Part shown: positions 1 to 8,859 of the stretch, one piece after another | How positions within the stretch are numbered: the stretch's first letter is position 1 | Layout: each line of letters starts with the position of its first letter | Assembly: GCA_029959615.1 (NCBI GenBank) | Contig: JASCOD010000002.1 | Span: forward strand, 434,001 to 498,000 | From: Flavobacteriaceae bacterium PS02338 | GTDB lineage: Bacteria; Bacteroidota; Bacteroidia; Sphingobacteriales; Sphingobacteriaceae | Direction of reading: 5' to 3' | Length of the DNA: 64,000 nucleotides | Translations under genes and position numbers: made by a program | The notes under the pieces: model-generated | What the model was told of the DNA's origin: nothing | Database searches by the model: none | Seen by the model: only the letters and a program-made list of their open reading frames with translations

Positions 1-266
1 TTAAAGAAATCCGTTTCGGACCTAACACCAACGACCACGATTTTCAATTCAAATTGAAACACGCTATTGGTTTCTTGGAAGCAGGCGAAAAAGTGAGAGC
101 TTATGTGCACTTTAAAGGTAGAGCTATTGTTTACAAAGAACAAGGTGAAATCTTATTGTTGAAATTTGCTCAAGCGTTGGAAGAGATAGGTAAAGTAGAA
201 CTTCTACCTAAACTAGAAGGTAAGCGTATGTTTTTAACATTAGCACCTAAAGCAGCAAAAAAGTAA
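1..266 (+). CDS. infC: Translation initiation factor IF-3, C-terminal part (5' truncated by window)
   Basis: This is the last ~88 codons of IF-3; the first complete codon starts at base 3 and the frame runs open into the window edge, so the true start lies upstream. IF-3 binds the 30S subunit, helps select the start codon and prevents premature 50S joining. The visible part is the C-terminal domain: it begins KEIRFGPN, then [20 protein letters not shown], then a conserved ending [15 protein letters not shown]. It is followed 23 bp later by rpmI and then rplT, the classical infC-rpmI-rplT operon, which supports the call. Nothing unusual is seen. Confidence 0.97.
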   Translation, partial: KEIRFGPNTNDHDFQFKLKHAIGFLEAGEKVRAYVHFKGRAIVYKEQGEILLLKFAQALEEIGKVELLPKLEGKRMFLTLAPKAAKK

Positions 267-289
267 TAAATTATATAAATTAACAGGTT

Positions 290-490
290 ATGCCAAAAAT
301 GAAAACCAATTCCAGTGCTAAAAAGCGTTTTTCGCTTACTGGAACAGGTAAAATTGCAAGAAAGAACGCCTACAAAAGTCACATCTTAACAAAAAAGAGT
401 ACTAAACGTAAGCGTAACTTAACCACCACTAGCATGGTAAATGATGCTGACATGGGCAACGTTAAACGTATGCTTTGCATCGGTAAGTAA
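290..490 (+). CDS. rpmI: 50S ribosomal protein L35
   Basis: A 66-residue, very basic protein beginning [20 protein letters not shown], the conserved N-terminus of bL35, which is a small structural protein of the large ribosomal subunit. Length is normal for the family (about 65 residues). It lies between infC and rplT on the same strand with short gaps, and is presumably co-transcribed with both. No Shine-Dalgarno-like sequence is obvious before the ATG, which is usual in Bacteroidota. Confidence 0.97.
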   Translation: MPKMKTNSSAKKRFSLTGTGKIARKNAYKSHILTKKSTKRKRNLTTTSMVNDADMGNVKRMLCIGK

Positions 491-563
491 TTAATTTTTA
501 ACCCGATACTCGGTTTCAAGTTTGCGATAAAAAGCAACACCGCTTATCAAAACACAACACATT

Positions 564-908
564 ATGCCTCGTTCGGTAAACGTAGTAGCTGCTAGACGCA
601 GAAGGAAAAAAGTCCTAAATATGGCCAAAGGCTATTGGGGATCAAGAAGCAAGGTTTTTACCATTGCTAAAAACACAGTTGAAAAAGGTTTGCAATATGC
701 ATACCGTGACCGTAAAGCTAAGAAAAGAGAATTCCGTGCTTTATGGATTCAACGTATCAACGCTGGTGCTCGCGAGTACGGCGTATCTTACTCTCAACTA
801 ATTGGTAAATTAGCTGCAAAAAACATCGGTTTAAACCGTAAAGTTTTAGCTGATTTAGCAATGAACAATAAAGAAGCTTTCAAAGCTGTTATTGATGCAG
901 TAAAATAA
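564..908 (+). CDS. rplT: 50S ribosomal protein L20
   Basis: A 114-residue basic protein with the bL20 signature: MPRSVN start, an Arg/Lys-rich N-terminal extension (ARRRRKK), then [17 protein letters not shown] and the globular C-terminal domain ending in [14 protein letters not shown]20 is needed early in 50S assembly and binds 23S rRNA. It is the third gene of the infC-rpmI-rplT operon and is followed 18 bp later by a clear intrinsic terminator. In other bacteria L20 represses this operon; no such site is visible in this part. Confidence 0.97.
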   Translation: MPRSVNVVAARRRRKKVLNMAKGYWGSRSKVFTIAKNTVEKGLQYAYRDRKAKKREFRALWIQRINAGAREYGVSYSQLIGKLAAKNIGLNRKVLADLAMNNKEAFKAVIDAVK

Positions 909-925
909 GATACTGAAATATTAAG

Positions 926-957
926 AAAAGGGAGCGATGAAAATTGCTCCCTTTTTT
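926..957 (+). terminator. Intrinsic terminator of infC-rpmI-rplT
   Basis: A GGGAGC / GCTCCC stem (930-935 with 946-951), extended by AAAA/TTTT pairing on both sides, closes a 10-nt loop and is followed by a run of T. It sits 18 bp after the rplT stop codon. Confidence 0.9.
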
Positions 958-973
958 GTTTCAATGAATTTTT

Positions 974-1055
974 CGTCATTGCGAGGAGGAACGACGAAGC
1001 AATCTTTAGTGTGCTTTAAAACTGATACTGAAATAAATTCAGCATGACGGATTAG
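974..1055. repeat. REP-like intergenic repeat (degenerate copy)
   Basis: The segment CGTCATTGCGAGG...GACGAAGCAATCT (974-1005) matches one arm of the palindromes at 10824-10910 and 57190-57250. It is followed by a different half element (ACTGATACTGAAATAAATTCAGCATGACGG). Together they look like a composite, partly decayed copy of a dispersed intergenic palindrome family. No coding potential is apparent. Confidence 0.7.
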
Positions 1056-1163
1056 TTGGTATCATCCTAGTCTGTAACGAACTGAAAAGCTGCTTCTCTG
1101 GATAGACGAGATTGAGTGGGCTGTCTGTCTCAAATCACATAGAAAAGCAAACTATTTCCTGTT

Positions 1164-1171
1164 TATCTTTG
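1164..1171 (+). promoter_or_regulatory. Bacteroidota -7 element before the thioredoxin gene
   Basis: TATCTTTG fits the Bacteroidota sigma-A -7 consensus TAnnTTTG exactly and lies 23 bp before the ATG. No convincing -33 TTTG/TTG is present at the expected distance. Transcription would start near 1176, giving a leader of about 19 nt. Confidence 0.5.
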
Positions 1172-1194
1172 TTCGTTTTAAAAGGAATAAAGTT

Positions 1195-1494
1195 ATGTCA
1201 AAGTTTACAGAGTTGATTAATGGCGAAAAACCTGTGTTAGTAGATTTTTTTGCAGAATGGTGTGCGCCTTGTAAAGCAATGAGCCCAATTTTAAAAGAGC
1301 TGAAAAGTCAAATAGGAGATAAAGCCTCCATCATTAAAATTGATGTAGATAAAAATCAGGCAGCTGCAAGTGCATTTAATGTACAAGGTGTTCCAACTTT
1401 CATTTTATTTAAAAAAGGAAAAGCGGTTTGGCGACAAAGTGGTGCTGTTTTAGTACCGCAATTAAAACAGCTAATTGAACTTCACTCAAGTTAG
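1195..1494 (+). CDS. Thioredoxin family protein
   Basis: A 99-residue single-domain thioredoxin without a signal peptide, so probably cytoplasmic. The redox-active motif WCAPCK lies at about residues 22-27, within [20 protein letters not shown]. The cis-proline motif GVPTF lies at about 64-68. Length and layout are typical of TrxA-like disulfide reductases. CAPC instead of the canonical CGPC may shift the redox potential (inference). The gene stands alone with its own -7 element, and the next gene is convergent, only 3 bp away from its stop. Bacteroidota carry several paralogues, so I do not assign trxA. Confidence 0.93.
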   Translation: MSKFTELINGEKPVLVDFFAEWCAPCKAMSPILKELKSQIGDKASIIKIDVDKNQAAASAFNVQGVPTFILFKKGKAVWRQSGAVLVPQLKQLIELHSS

Positions 1495-1497
1495 CGC

Positions 1498-2133
1498 TTA
1501 AACTTTTACCACTTTTGTAGGAGTAATGGCAAATACTTGGTCATCTTCTTTTGGTTTCAATAGTTGCAAACCTGTAAATATGCTAAAAGCTGGTAAGATA
1601 GCGTGATTTTCACCAAAGTAGAAACAAGGTAATTTCAAGCGTTGCTTAGCCTTATTATATATGCTAATTCCAGGATGAAGATGACCGCCAATTGAATATA
1701 GGTTTGAGTTACATTCGGCTACATCATGGATAAAACAAAACTTTGTTGAACTGTAACTTGGTTCATAAACTTCAATAGCTAAATCTGCATATAACTCTTC
1801 TTTCTGTCTATCATGATTTCCCTTTACCAAAATGAAGCTAACTTTGTTAAAATTCTCTTTCCATTTTGCAAATTCGTCGATTTCTGTGTTGTAGTCGCTG
1901 TGAAACATATCTCCGTTGATGAGTAACGTTTTAGGCTGATACTTATGAAGTAGATTTTCCAGTCTCAAAAGATCGTTTCTTGAAACTGTATTTGGAATAG
2001 ACAATCCAGCTTTGCGAAAATGAGCTGCTTTGCCCAAATGTAAATCGCTAATGGCTAATAATTTTTCATTTGGCAGAAAAATAGCACGTTCTTTATCTAA
2101 AATAAGTTCTTCTCCTCTGATTTCAATTTTCAC
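1498..2133 (-). CDS. pdeM: Ligase-associated DNA damage response phosphoesterase PdeM
   Basis: A 211-residue calcineurin-like metallophosphoesterase. Metal-binding motifs are visible in order: AISDLHLGKA (DxH), INGDMFHSD (GD), VKGNHDR (GNHD), FIHDV and IGGHLHPGI (GHxH). Such proteins form a conserved set with an Lhr-like helicase, an ATP-dependent ligase and an MBL-fold exonuclease, which follow here in the same orientation, so context supports PdeM. The start codon is GTG at 2133, preceded by TACCTTTG four bases upstream, which suggests a leaderless transcript. Nuclease substrate in vivo is not established from sequence. Confidence 0.9.
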   Translation of the reverse strand: MKIEIRGEELILDKERAIFLPNEKLLAISDLHLGKAAHFRKAGLSIPNTVSRNDLLRLENLLHKYQPKTLLINGDMFHSDYNTEIDEFAKWKENFNKVSFILVKGNHDRQKEELYADLAIEVYEPSYSSTKFCFIHDVAECNSNLYSIGGHLHPGISIYNKAKQRLKLPCFYFGENHAILPAFSIFTGLQLLKPKEDDQVFAITPTKVVKV

Positions 2134-2137
2134 GTTG

Positions 2138-2145
2138 CAAAGGTA
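2138..2145 (-). promoter_or_regulatory. -7 element (TACCTTTG) placed for leaderless pdeM
   Basis: On the minus strand TACCTTTG is followed by four bases and then the GTG start of pdeM. Transcription would begin at or next to the start codon. It fits the TAnnTTTG consensus; the -33 part is not clear. Confidence 0.5.
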
Positions 2146-2235
2146 GTTATTCTGTCGTTCGGGAATTGTAATAGCAATACTTTTTTCGCATTACCATGCC
2201 TAATTGAGTTAGGTATGACGGGTTGCCTAAGGTAA

Positions 2236-4686
2236 TCATTTGAAAACCTCCTTTTTCATTCGTTCTATACGTTGTTCCAATTCTTCAGAACTCATGTTGG
2301 CTCTTAAACTATCCACTTTGACAGGGAATGATAATGGGGTGAAACGTTTTGGATAAGTAATTACAATATTACTATTTTGAATACGATGTAAAGCTGCAGC
2401 TAATCTTGGTTCTTCTAATTGCTGATAGAAAACCTCTTCATAAGCTTGCCTAAGCAATAAATTATGTTTGTCAAAATCGTTAAATACATTAAAAAATAAA
2501 TCAGCACTAGATTGTAGGTGTTTATTCTTTACATATTTTCCTGGATAACCTTGGAAAACCAATCCCGAAATACAGGCTATATCTCTAAACTTTCTTTTCG
2601 CCATCTCTGTAGAGTTGATACTTAAGGTAATGTCTTCTGCCAGATTTTTAGGAGAAAAAACTTCGTAAGCAATGCTATCATCCATCGGAATTTCTGTGTC
2701 ACTTAAGAGCTCAAACCCATAATCATTCATCGCAATAGAAAATGTGATGGGCACCAACTTACTTAATCGGTAAGCGACTAAAGCACCAAGTATTTCATGC
2801 ACTAATCTGCCTTCAAATGGATAAGCAAATAAATGAAATCCTTCACGGTTGTTAATCATTTCAATCAGCAATTCATCATTTCTAGGTACATGAGAACGTT
2901 CTTGCTGAATTAGAAATAACGGATAAACAGTATCAAGTTCTTCGTCCTGATGTTTTTTATCTAACACTTCGTTGTATTTTTTACGTAATACGGCTCCCAG
3001 ATTTGAAGAAAGTGGTAATCTGCCGCCCAACCAACTAGGTGACATGGCCTTTTTCTGTTTACTGCGACGAACAATCACGGTCATATCCTTAATTTGTACG
3101 AATTCTAAAACTCTTCCAGCAAGTATAAAACTATCACCAGTTTTAATTTTTGACACAAAATATTCTTCCACCATGCCAATGTAGCCGCCACTTAGAAACT
3201 TTACTTTTAACATGGCATCGCTTACAATGGTTCCAATATGAAGTCGGTGGCGCATGGCGATTTGTCTGCTTTTCACCTTCCATAAGCCGTCGTCATCTTT
3301 CACTACTTTTTTAAACTCATTGTAAGCAGTTAAGCTATCTCCACCAGAGGTGATGAATTGCATTGCCCAAGCCCATTCTTCAGGAAGCAATTCTTTAAAA
3401 GCATTGGTTTGGATAATTTCCTGATAGATAATTTTGTCATCGAAGCCATCGCCTACTGCTAAGGTAACAAGGTATTGAATTAGCGTATCGAAGACCATCA
3501 CGAATGGTTCTCTACTTTCGATGTTATTTTCTCTAGCAGCTTCCTTAATTGCCGCCGCTTCTACAATTTCTAAGGCATGAGTAGGTAAGAAGTAGATTTT
3601 GGAGATTTCATTTGGTGAATGCCCAGAACGACCGGCACGTTGCAAAAACCGAGCGACACCTTTAGGAGAACCAATCTGCACGACAGTGTCTACAGGCTTA
3701 AAATCGACCCCTAAATCTAAAGATGAAGTAGCAATTACTGCTTTTAGCAAACCACTGTGCAAACTGTCTTCAATCCAATTTCTTAGCTCAAAATCTATAG
3801 AGCCATGATGAATGGCTATTCTGCCTGCTAAATCTGGTTCAATATCCAGCAGGTGCTGATACCAAATTTCTGATTGACCACGGGTATTGATAAAGATGAG
3901 TGTGGTTTTGCTTTTCTCAATGATGGGAATAAGCTTGTGTGCTAGTTTTAAACCCAAATGTCCAGCCCATGGTAGTGTTTCAATCTTTTCGGGCAAAATG
4001 GTTTTGATTTCAATTTTCTTTTCCAGTTTTGCTTTTACAATGATTTTTTTAGCGTCAGTTTCTGGAACAATGACATCTAATGCTTCTTGGATGTTGCCAA
4101 TAGTTGCAGATATGCCCCAAACTCTCAGGATTTGATTGCCGTTAGCTTTTTGCAATCCTTTAATTCTAGACAGCGCCAATTCTACCAACACACCTCGCTT
4201 ACTTCCTAAAAGTTCATGCCATTCATCCGCTACGATACAATTTAAGTTTTTAAATATACTTGTTGAACCTTTTTGAGCGAGTAGTAGATGTAAACTTTCG
4301 GGAGTAATCAGCAGAATTTCTGGCATTGCTTTCTTTTGCTGTAGTTTTTCTGCCTGCGAAGTATCTCCATTACGTACGCCAACATGCCAATCTAACCCAA
4401 TTTCTAATAAAACTTCCCGCATTGCTCTGGCAATGTCTTTTGCCAAGGAGCGGAGAGGAGTAATCCAAATCAGTTGTAAGCCTTTAACTGGTTTCGGTTG
4501 GTTTAGTCCTTCAATTACTACCGCTAAAAAAACTGAAAAAGTTTTACCGAAACCTGTGGGGGCGTTTACTAACCCGCTATAGCCGTCAAGATAATGTTGC
4601 CAAGTTTCTTTTTGGAAATCAAAGGGCTTTTTCTTATCGGTCTTTAGCCAAGAAATGATTTGTTTATAGCCTTTGGTTTTTTGCAT
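2236..4686 (-). CDS. Ligase-associated DNA damage response DEXH-box helicase (Lhr-like)
   Basis: An 816-residue superfamily 2 helicase. Motif I is APTGFGKT (about residues 42-49), motif II is ADEWHELLG, motif III is SATIG, and the second RecA domain carries ATSSLDLGVDF and QRAGRSGHS (motifs V and VI). The DEWH form of motif II and the long C-terminal region are typical of the Lhr-type helicases paired with bacterial ATP-dependent ligases. It lies 90 bp downstream of the ligase gene and about 100 bp upstream of pdeM, all on the minus strand. The likely role is ATP-driven remodelling of damaged or gapped DNA for the ligase (inference from the family and context). Confidence 0.95.
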   Translation of the reverse strand: MQKTKGYKQIISWLKTDKKKPFDFQKETWQHYLDGYSGLVNAPTGFGKTFSVFLAVVIEGLNQPKPVKGLQLIWITPLRSLAKDIARAMREVLLEIGLDWHVGVRNGDTSQAEKLQQKKAMPEILLITPESLHLLLAQKGSTSIFKNLNCIVADEWHELLGSKRGVLVELALSRIKGLQKANGNQILRVWGISATIGNIQEALDVIVPETDAKKIIVKAKLEKKIEIKTILPEKIETLPWAGHLGLKLAHKLIPIIEKSKTTLIFINTRGQSEIWYQHLLDIEPDLAGRIAIHHGSIDFELRNWIEDSLHSGLLKAVIATSSLDLGVDFKPVDTVVQIGSPKGVARFLQRAGRSGHSPNEISKIYFLPTHALEIVEAAAIKEAARENNIESREPFVMVFDTLIQYLVTLAVGDGFDDKIIYQEIIQTNAFKELLPEEWAWAMQFITSGGDSLTAYNEFKKVVKDDDGLWKVKSRQIAMRHRLHIGTIVSDAMLKVKFLSGGYIGMVEEYFVSKIKTGDSFILAGRVLEFVQIKDMTVIVRRSKQKKAMSPSWLGGRLPLSSNLGAVLRKKYNEVLDKKHQDEELDTVYPLFLIQQERSHVPRNDELLIEMINNREGFHLFAYPFEGRLVHEILGALVAYRLSKLVPITFSIAMNDYGFELLSDTEIPMDDSIAYEVFSPKNLAEDITLSINSTEMAKRKFRDIACISGLVFQGYPGKYVKNKHLQSSADLFFNVFNDFDKHNLLLRQAYEEVFYQQLEEPRLAAALHRIQNSNIVITYPKRFTPLSFPVKVDSLRANMSSEELEQRIERMKKEVFK

Positions 4687-4776
4687 GTTATTAGTTTAAC
4701 ATTAAGGAATTTAGAGGTATTAAGAAAGTATTAGCTCAATAATTCTTAATTCACTTAATATCTTAATGGTTCATAA

Positions 4777-6369
4777 TTAAGTTGTAGCTGGAATTAGCGC
4801 TCTTAAATCATCTAGTGTATTAATTTCATCTGCTTTCTTATCTTTTCGCCAACGGGCGATACGTGGAAAACGCAATGCCAAACCTGCTTTATGTCGCTTG
4901 CTTTCTGCAATACCTTCAAAAGCTATTTCGAAAACTAGCTCTGGCTTTACGGTACGTACCGGACCAAATTTTTCAATGGCATTTTTATTGACGAAGCTAT
5001 TCACTTCCTTAATTTCTTTGTCTGTTAATCCAGAGTAGGCCTTTGCGATGGTAATTAGTTTTTCGCCATCACGAACTGCAAAAGTATAATCGGTGTAGAA
5101 ATTAGCTCTTCGTCCACTGCCTTTTTGTGCATAAATCATCACTGTATCTACCGTGTAAGGATTGATTTTCCATTTCCACCAATCGCCGCGTTTTCTACCA
5201 GCATGAAAAATAGAATTCATGTGTTTCAACATAATTCCTTCACTATTAATTTCTCTAGCAGTTTCTCTAATTTCAGCTAATTCTTGCCAGCTTTCATATT
5301 TAATTACTGGTGATAAAATAGCGATGTCTTTAGTGGTCAATTTTTGAATAATTTCTTCTAGCCATTGTCTTCTTTTTGATAAGGGTTCGGTTCTCACATC
5401 TGTTCCTTTAAGTTCTAATAGGTCGTAAGTGAAGAAGCCGATAGGCGCATTTTCTAACTGACTTTTATTGATGGTTTTTCTGTTTAATCGCTGTTGTAAA
5501 GTGCTAAATGAAAGTACGTTTCCATCTTTTACTGCAAGTATTTCTCCATCTAATACGGTGCCGTTAGGCAATTCATCTTTTAGGAAATGTAGTTCTGGAA
5601 ATTGGTCTGTTACTAGCTCTTCGCCACGGCTCCAAATGAATAATTCTCCATTGCGTTTTACAATCTGTCCGCGAATGCCATCCCATTTCCATTCGGCTTG
5701 CCAATCGGTAGGTTCTCCTAGGTTTTCGGGTTCGGTATCTATGGCATAGGCCAAGCAAAAAGGATAAGGCCATGAATTATCGGTATTCACATGTGCACCA
5801 GCAGTTAGTTCCTCGTAGGTAATGTCGTTGGGCTGCCATTTGCCCATAATGCTGTGCATGATTTTATTGGCTTCTTGCTCACTTTGTTTAGCAATGGCGT
5901 TCACTAACATTTTATTGGATACGCCAATCCTAAAGTTTCCCGAAATCAGTTTGTTGAAAATGAAGCGCTCTTGTGTGGCTAAACTGTCCCATGAAGTCAG
6001 TATATAATCCTTTTTTTCTTCATCGGTTTTGCCATGCAACTGTGCAAGCTCGCCAATCCATTGGTGTAAAGGTTTTTCTACAGTATGCGTAGCGGGAGGA
6101 AGCACTAGAGCAATGGTTTCACTTAGATCGCCTACGCTGTGGTAGCTCTCGGTGAACAGCCACTCTGGCAAACCTGTAAGTTCAATTGCCCATTGTTTAA
6201 TGAAGGTGGTAGTGATTGGTCGTTTGGGACGCTTGCCCGTAAACATGGCAATGACATAAGGCTTGTCGCGGTCATCAGCTTCGCTAAAATAAGCTATTAG
6301 TGCCGCAATTTTGTCATTGGTTTTATTGCTTAATTCTAGCTCTTGTATTAACTGTGCGAAACGCTTCAT
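4777..6369 (-). CDS. ATP-dependent DNA ligase (repair cluster)
   Basis: A 530-residue ATP-dependent DNA ligase with an N-terminal DNA-binding domain (about 1-200), an adenylation domain with the nucleotide-binding motif KWDGIRGQ (Lys228 as the adenylated residue), EGIMLK, and a C-terminal OB domain containing WWKWK. It seals nicks using ATP, unlike the replicative NAD-dependent LigA. It starts 5 bp after the exonuclease stop codon, so the two are probably translated from one message. The length (~530) suits the bacterial ligases found with the Lhr-like helicase and MBL exonuclease. No polymerase or Ku gene lies nearby, so it is not a classical LigD/Ku end-joining locus. Confidence 0.95.
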   Translation of the reverse strand: MKRFAQLIQELELSNKTNDKIAALIAYFSEADDRDKPYVIAMFTGKRPKRPITTTFIKQWAIELTGLPEWLFTESYHSVGDLSETIALVLPPATHTVEKPLHQWIGELAQLHGKTDEEKKDYILTSWDSLATQERFIFNKLISGNFRIGVSNKMLVNAIAKQSEQEANKIMHSIMGKWQPNDITYEELTAGAHVNTDNSWPYPFCLAYAIDTEPENLGEPTDWQAEWKWDGIRGQIVKRNGELFIWSRGEELVTDQFPELHFLKDELPNGTVLDGEILAVKDGNVLSFSTLQQRLNRKTINKSQLENAPIGFFTYDLLELKGTDVRTEPLSKRRQWLEEIIQKLTTKDIAILSPVIKYESWQELAEIRETAREINSEGIMLKHMNSIFHAGRKRGDWWKWKINPYTVDTVMIYAQKGSGRRANFYTDYTFAVRDGEKLITIAKAYSGLTDKEIKEVNSFVNKNAIEKFGPVRTVKPELVFEIAFEGIAESKRHKAGLALRFPRIARWRKDKKADEINTLDDLRALIPATT

Positions 6370-6374
6370 CTATT

Positions 6375-7397
6375 TTATAATTTGAGTTCTTCTACTTTTT
6401 CTATGCTTTCTTCGGCTTCTTCGTCGCCATACTGCGTTTTTACTTCTTCTGCTTCGATGCCAATCTCATTTAAGTAACGACTGAAAATTGCTGTACTGCC
6501 GTGAGTTACCATTACTTTCTCTGCTTCGGTAGCTTTAATGGCATCTAGAAGACCTGGCCAATCTGCATGGTCGCTCAAAGCAAAACCTGCATCTGCACTA
6601 CGCCATCTTCTGCCAGCCCTCACAGCCATCCAACCGCTACATATACCTGTTGCAGGGTTAATTAAGCTTTTGATCCATTTGCTATCTGCCAATGCTGGTG
6701 GCACAATTACAATACCTTTTTGTAGTTCATCTTTTTTAATATCCGGATTGATTTGTACAGTAGTAGGTAATTCAACTCCGGCACGTTGGAAAGCTCCATT
6801 TAAAGCTGCAATGGTTCTGTGTACATAGATAGGATAGTCGGCCTTTAAATTATGGATTAACCTTTGTGCTTTTCCTAAGCTATAAGCAACTAATACACTG
6901 GTTTTATTTTTTGCGTGGTTGTCTGCAATCCAATTATCAATACTATTAAAAATTAATTGTTGAGGTTGCCATTTGTAAATAGGTAAGCCAAAGGTACTTT
7001 CGGAAACAAAAGTATGGCATTTTACAGGTTCAAAAGCGGTACTAATGCCATCATATTCTGTTTTATAATCGCCAGATATAACTACAATTTCGCCTTTGTA
7101 CTCTAATCTAATTTGAGCCGAACCTATCACGTGTCCAGCTGGGAACATACTTAGTTTTACACCATTGATATTGATTTGCTCGTTGTAAGGTAACGTTTCT
7201 ACATTATCGTACAAGCCATATCTTTCTTCTAAAATAGGTTTAGTTAGGGCATGGCATAAATAGCTTTTGTTGCCCCATTTAGCATGGTCTGCATGTCCAT
7301 GTGTAATCACCGCTTTATCTACAGGTCTCCAAGGGTCGATGTAGAAATCGCCTTGCTTGCAGTAAATTCCCTTATTTGTAAATTGTATTAATGCCAT
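6375..7397 (-). CDS. Ligase-associated DNA damage response exonuclease (MBL fold)
   Basis: A 340-residue metallo-beta-lactamase-fold nuclease of the mRNA 3'-end processing factor / SNM1-like group. The metal-binding HxHxDH motif is visible as THGHADHA near residues 33-40, with AGHVIGSAQ and VSGDYK further on, and the C-terminal motifs LSDHADW and VTHGS. It is the first gene of the four-gene repair cluster and its start faces the palindrome array at 7441-7516, 43 bp away, so that array may control it. Processing of DNA ends before ligation is the family expectation; polarity cannot be told from sequence. Confidence 0.93.
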   Translation of the reverse strand: MALIQFTNKGIYCKQGDFYIDPWRPVDKAVITHGHADHAKWGNKSYLCHALTKPILEERYGLYDNVETLPYNEQININGVKLSMFPAGHVIGSAQIRLEYKGEIVVISGDYKTEYDGISTAFEPVKCHTFVSESTFGLPIYKWQPQQLIFNSIDNWIADNHAKNKTSVLVAYSLGKAQRLIHNLKADYPIYVHRTIAALNGAFQRAGVELPTTVQINPDIKKDELQKGIVIVPPALADSKWIKSLINPATGICSGWMAVRAGRRWRSADAGFALSDHADWPGLLDAIKATEAEKVMVTHGSTAIFSRYLNEIGIEAEEVKTQYGDEEAEESIEKVEELKL

Positions 7398-7440
7398 TGG
7401 TTTAATAACGCTTGTAGTAAACTATAGTTTTAAAAATAAT

Positions 7441-7516
7441 TATCGGGTATTTAGCCGATAAATCAAATTATCGGGTAATTAGCCGATAATTTGATTTATC
7501 GGCTTTTTTGCCGATA
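7441..7516. promoter_or_regulatory. Array of three TATCGG-N8-CCGATA palindromes (candidate SatD operator)
   Basis: Three 20-bp sites start at 7441, 7469 and 7497, exactly 28 bp apart. Each reads TATCGG, eight bases, CCGATA. The two 8-bp spacers (AATCAAAT and ATTTGATT) are reverse complements, so the whole array is close to one 76-bp palindrome. It fills the divergent intergenic region between the exonuclease gene and satD; the last site ends 8 bp before the satD ATG. The layout suggests cooperative binding by a dimeric regulator, most simply the SatD-like protein, which carries a C-terminal helix-turn-helix. The binding protein is inferred. Confidence 0.75.
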
Positions 7517-7524
7517 TTAGATTT

Positions 7525-8136
7525 ATGATTGCAGTAATTACAGGAGATATTGTCAATTCGAGAGAACTACCATCCCTCTGGATAGAGACTTTAAAGGAAG
7601 CTTTATCGGCTTTGCCGCAAAAAAATACCAAATGGGAAATTTTTAGGGGCGATAGTTTTCAAATTGAATTACCATCACAGCGAGCTTTTCTGACTTCGGT
7701 ATATATTAAGGCATGTATGAAGACCATTAAGGGTGCTGATGTTAGGTTAAGTATTGGTTTAGGAAAAAAAGCTAAAGTGGCTACAGATAAAGTAACTGAA
7801 GCTAACGGAGAGGCTTATGTAAACTCGGGAGAGGGCTTTGATGGTTTAAAGAGTAATAAGGTAAATCTTACAATAAAAAGTCCATCAGCTAAGTTTGATG
7901 AAGATATGAACTTGTACTTCAAATTGGCATCAATTGCGATGGATAACTGGAGCCCAATTGCTTCTGAAGTAGTAAAACAAACCATTGAAAACCAAAACGA
8001 AAACCAAGATAAGATTGCAAAAATTTCGGGTAGAAGTCAATCTTCTATTAGCGAAGCGCTGAAAAGAGCCCATTTTTCGGAGATAATGGAGCTAGAGAAA
8101 AAATATAGATTGTTGGTCGGTAAAATCTTTAAATAA
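7525..8136 (+). CDS. SatD family protein with C-terminal helix-turn-helix
   Basis: A 203-residue cytosolic protein. Its start MIAVITGDIVNSRELP is the signature of the SatD family, described in Gram-positive bacteria as a putative regulator. The middle contains RGDSFQIELP and RLSIGLGKK. The C-terminal ~45 residues (QDKIAKISGRSQSSISEALKR) look like a sigma-region-4-like HTH. The gene starts 8 bp after a triple palindrome array and overlaps the next gene by one base (TAATG), so the two form an operon. I infer an autoregulating DNA-binding protein; the N-terminal domain's ligand or activity is unknown. Confidence 0.85.
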   Translation: MIAVITGDIVNSRELPSLWIETLKEALSALPQKNTKWEIFRGDSFQIELPSQRAFLTSVYIKACMKTIKGADVRLSIGLGKKAKVATDKVTEANGEAYVNSGEGFDGLKSNKVNLTIKSPSAKFDEDMNLYFKLASIAMDNWSPIASEVVKQTIENQNENQDKIAKISGRSQSSISEALKRAHFSEIMELEKKYRLLVGKIFK

Positions 8137-8840
8137 TGGACATCGCATTAATTAAACTTCTTTTGGCGCATGTACTTGGTGATTTTTTCCTTCAACCAGA
8201 TAAATGGGTTATTGAAAAGGAAAGAATAAAGCTGAGGTCTAGCAAACTTTACCTACATGTAGCTTTGCATATGGCATTAGTTTTTGTAGTTTTTCTTTCG
8301 TTTGATGTTTGGAAACAGGCTTTGATTATAGGTGTAAGCCATTATATGATAGATGCTGCTAAATTATTGTTCCAGAAAGCAAATACCAAAAAGGTATGGT
8401 TCTTTGCCGACCAAGTATTGCATATAACAGTAATTATAATTTGCTGGTTAAGTTTTTATGACGGAGCGGCTATCGATTTCGGGTTCGTTCAAAATCCCAA
8501 GGTTTGGCTGTATGTTTTTGGCGGATTGTTGTTGACATCGCCCACGGCAATTATTATTAAAGTGGTTATTACTCGATTTATTCCTAGTAGAAGTTCTATT
8601 TCGCTACAAAATGCAGGTAAATTTATCGGTATTTTAGAAAGACTGCTGATTTATATTTTTATACTTACTAACCACTTAGAAGCTGTTGGTTTTCTTTTGG
8701 CGGCAAAATCTATTTTTAGGTTTGGCGATTTGAAAGAGGGGAATGAACTAAAACTTACTGAATATGTTTTAATAGGAACATTGTTAAGTTTTGGTATTGC
8801 CGTGGCAGTGTCATTAGGTGTCACTTATATCAATATCTAA
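8136..8840 (+). CDS. DUF3307 domain-containing membrane protein
   Basis: A 234-residue integral membrane protein. The first part, LLLAHVLGDFFLQPDKWVIEK, is the DUF3307 signature, with a conserved acidic/His-containing first helix. Several hydrophobic segments follow, at about 40-57, 92-107, 118-140, 165-182 and 207-232. The start overlaps the stop of satD (TAATG). SatD-like and DUF3307 genes are commonly found together, so the pair probably acts as a unit, with SatD as the cytosolic or regulatory part (inference). The biochemical function of DUF3307 is unknown. Confidence 0.88.
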   Translation: MDIALIKLLLAHVLGDFFLQPDKWVIEKERIKLRSSKLYLHVALHMALVFVVFLSFDVWKQALIIGVSHYMIDAAKLLFQKANTKKVWFFADQVLHITVIIICWLSFYDGAAIDFGFVQNPKVWLYVFGGLLLTSPTAIIIKVVITRFIPSRSSISLQNAGKFIGILERLLIYIFILTNHLEAVGFLLAAKSIFRFGDLKEGNELKLTEYVLIGTLLSFGIAVAVSLGVTYINI

Positions 8841-8859
8841 TTTTAATTAAACCATTTGC

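Noticed and set aside
7441..7516. The 28-bp period repeats as a CRISPR array
   Set aside because: Each unit is itself palindromic, the spacers are 8 bp and mutually inverted, there are only three units and no cas gene is nearby. An operator array explains it better.
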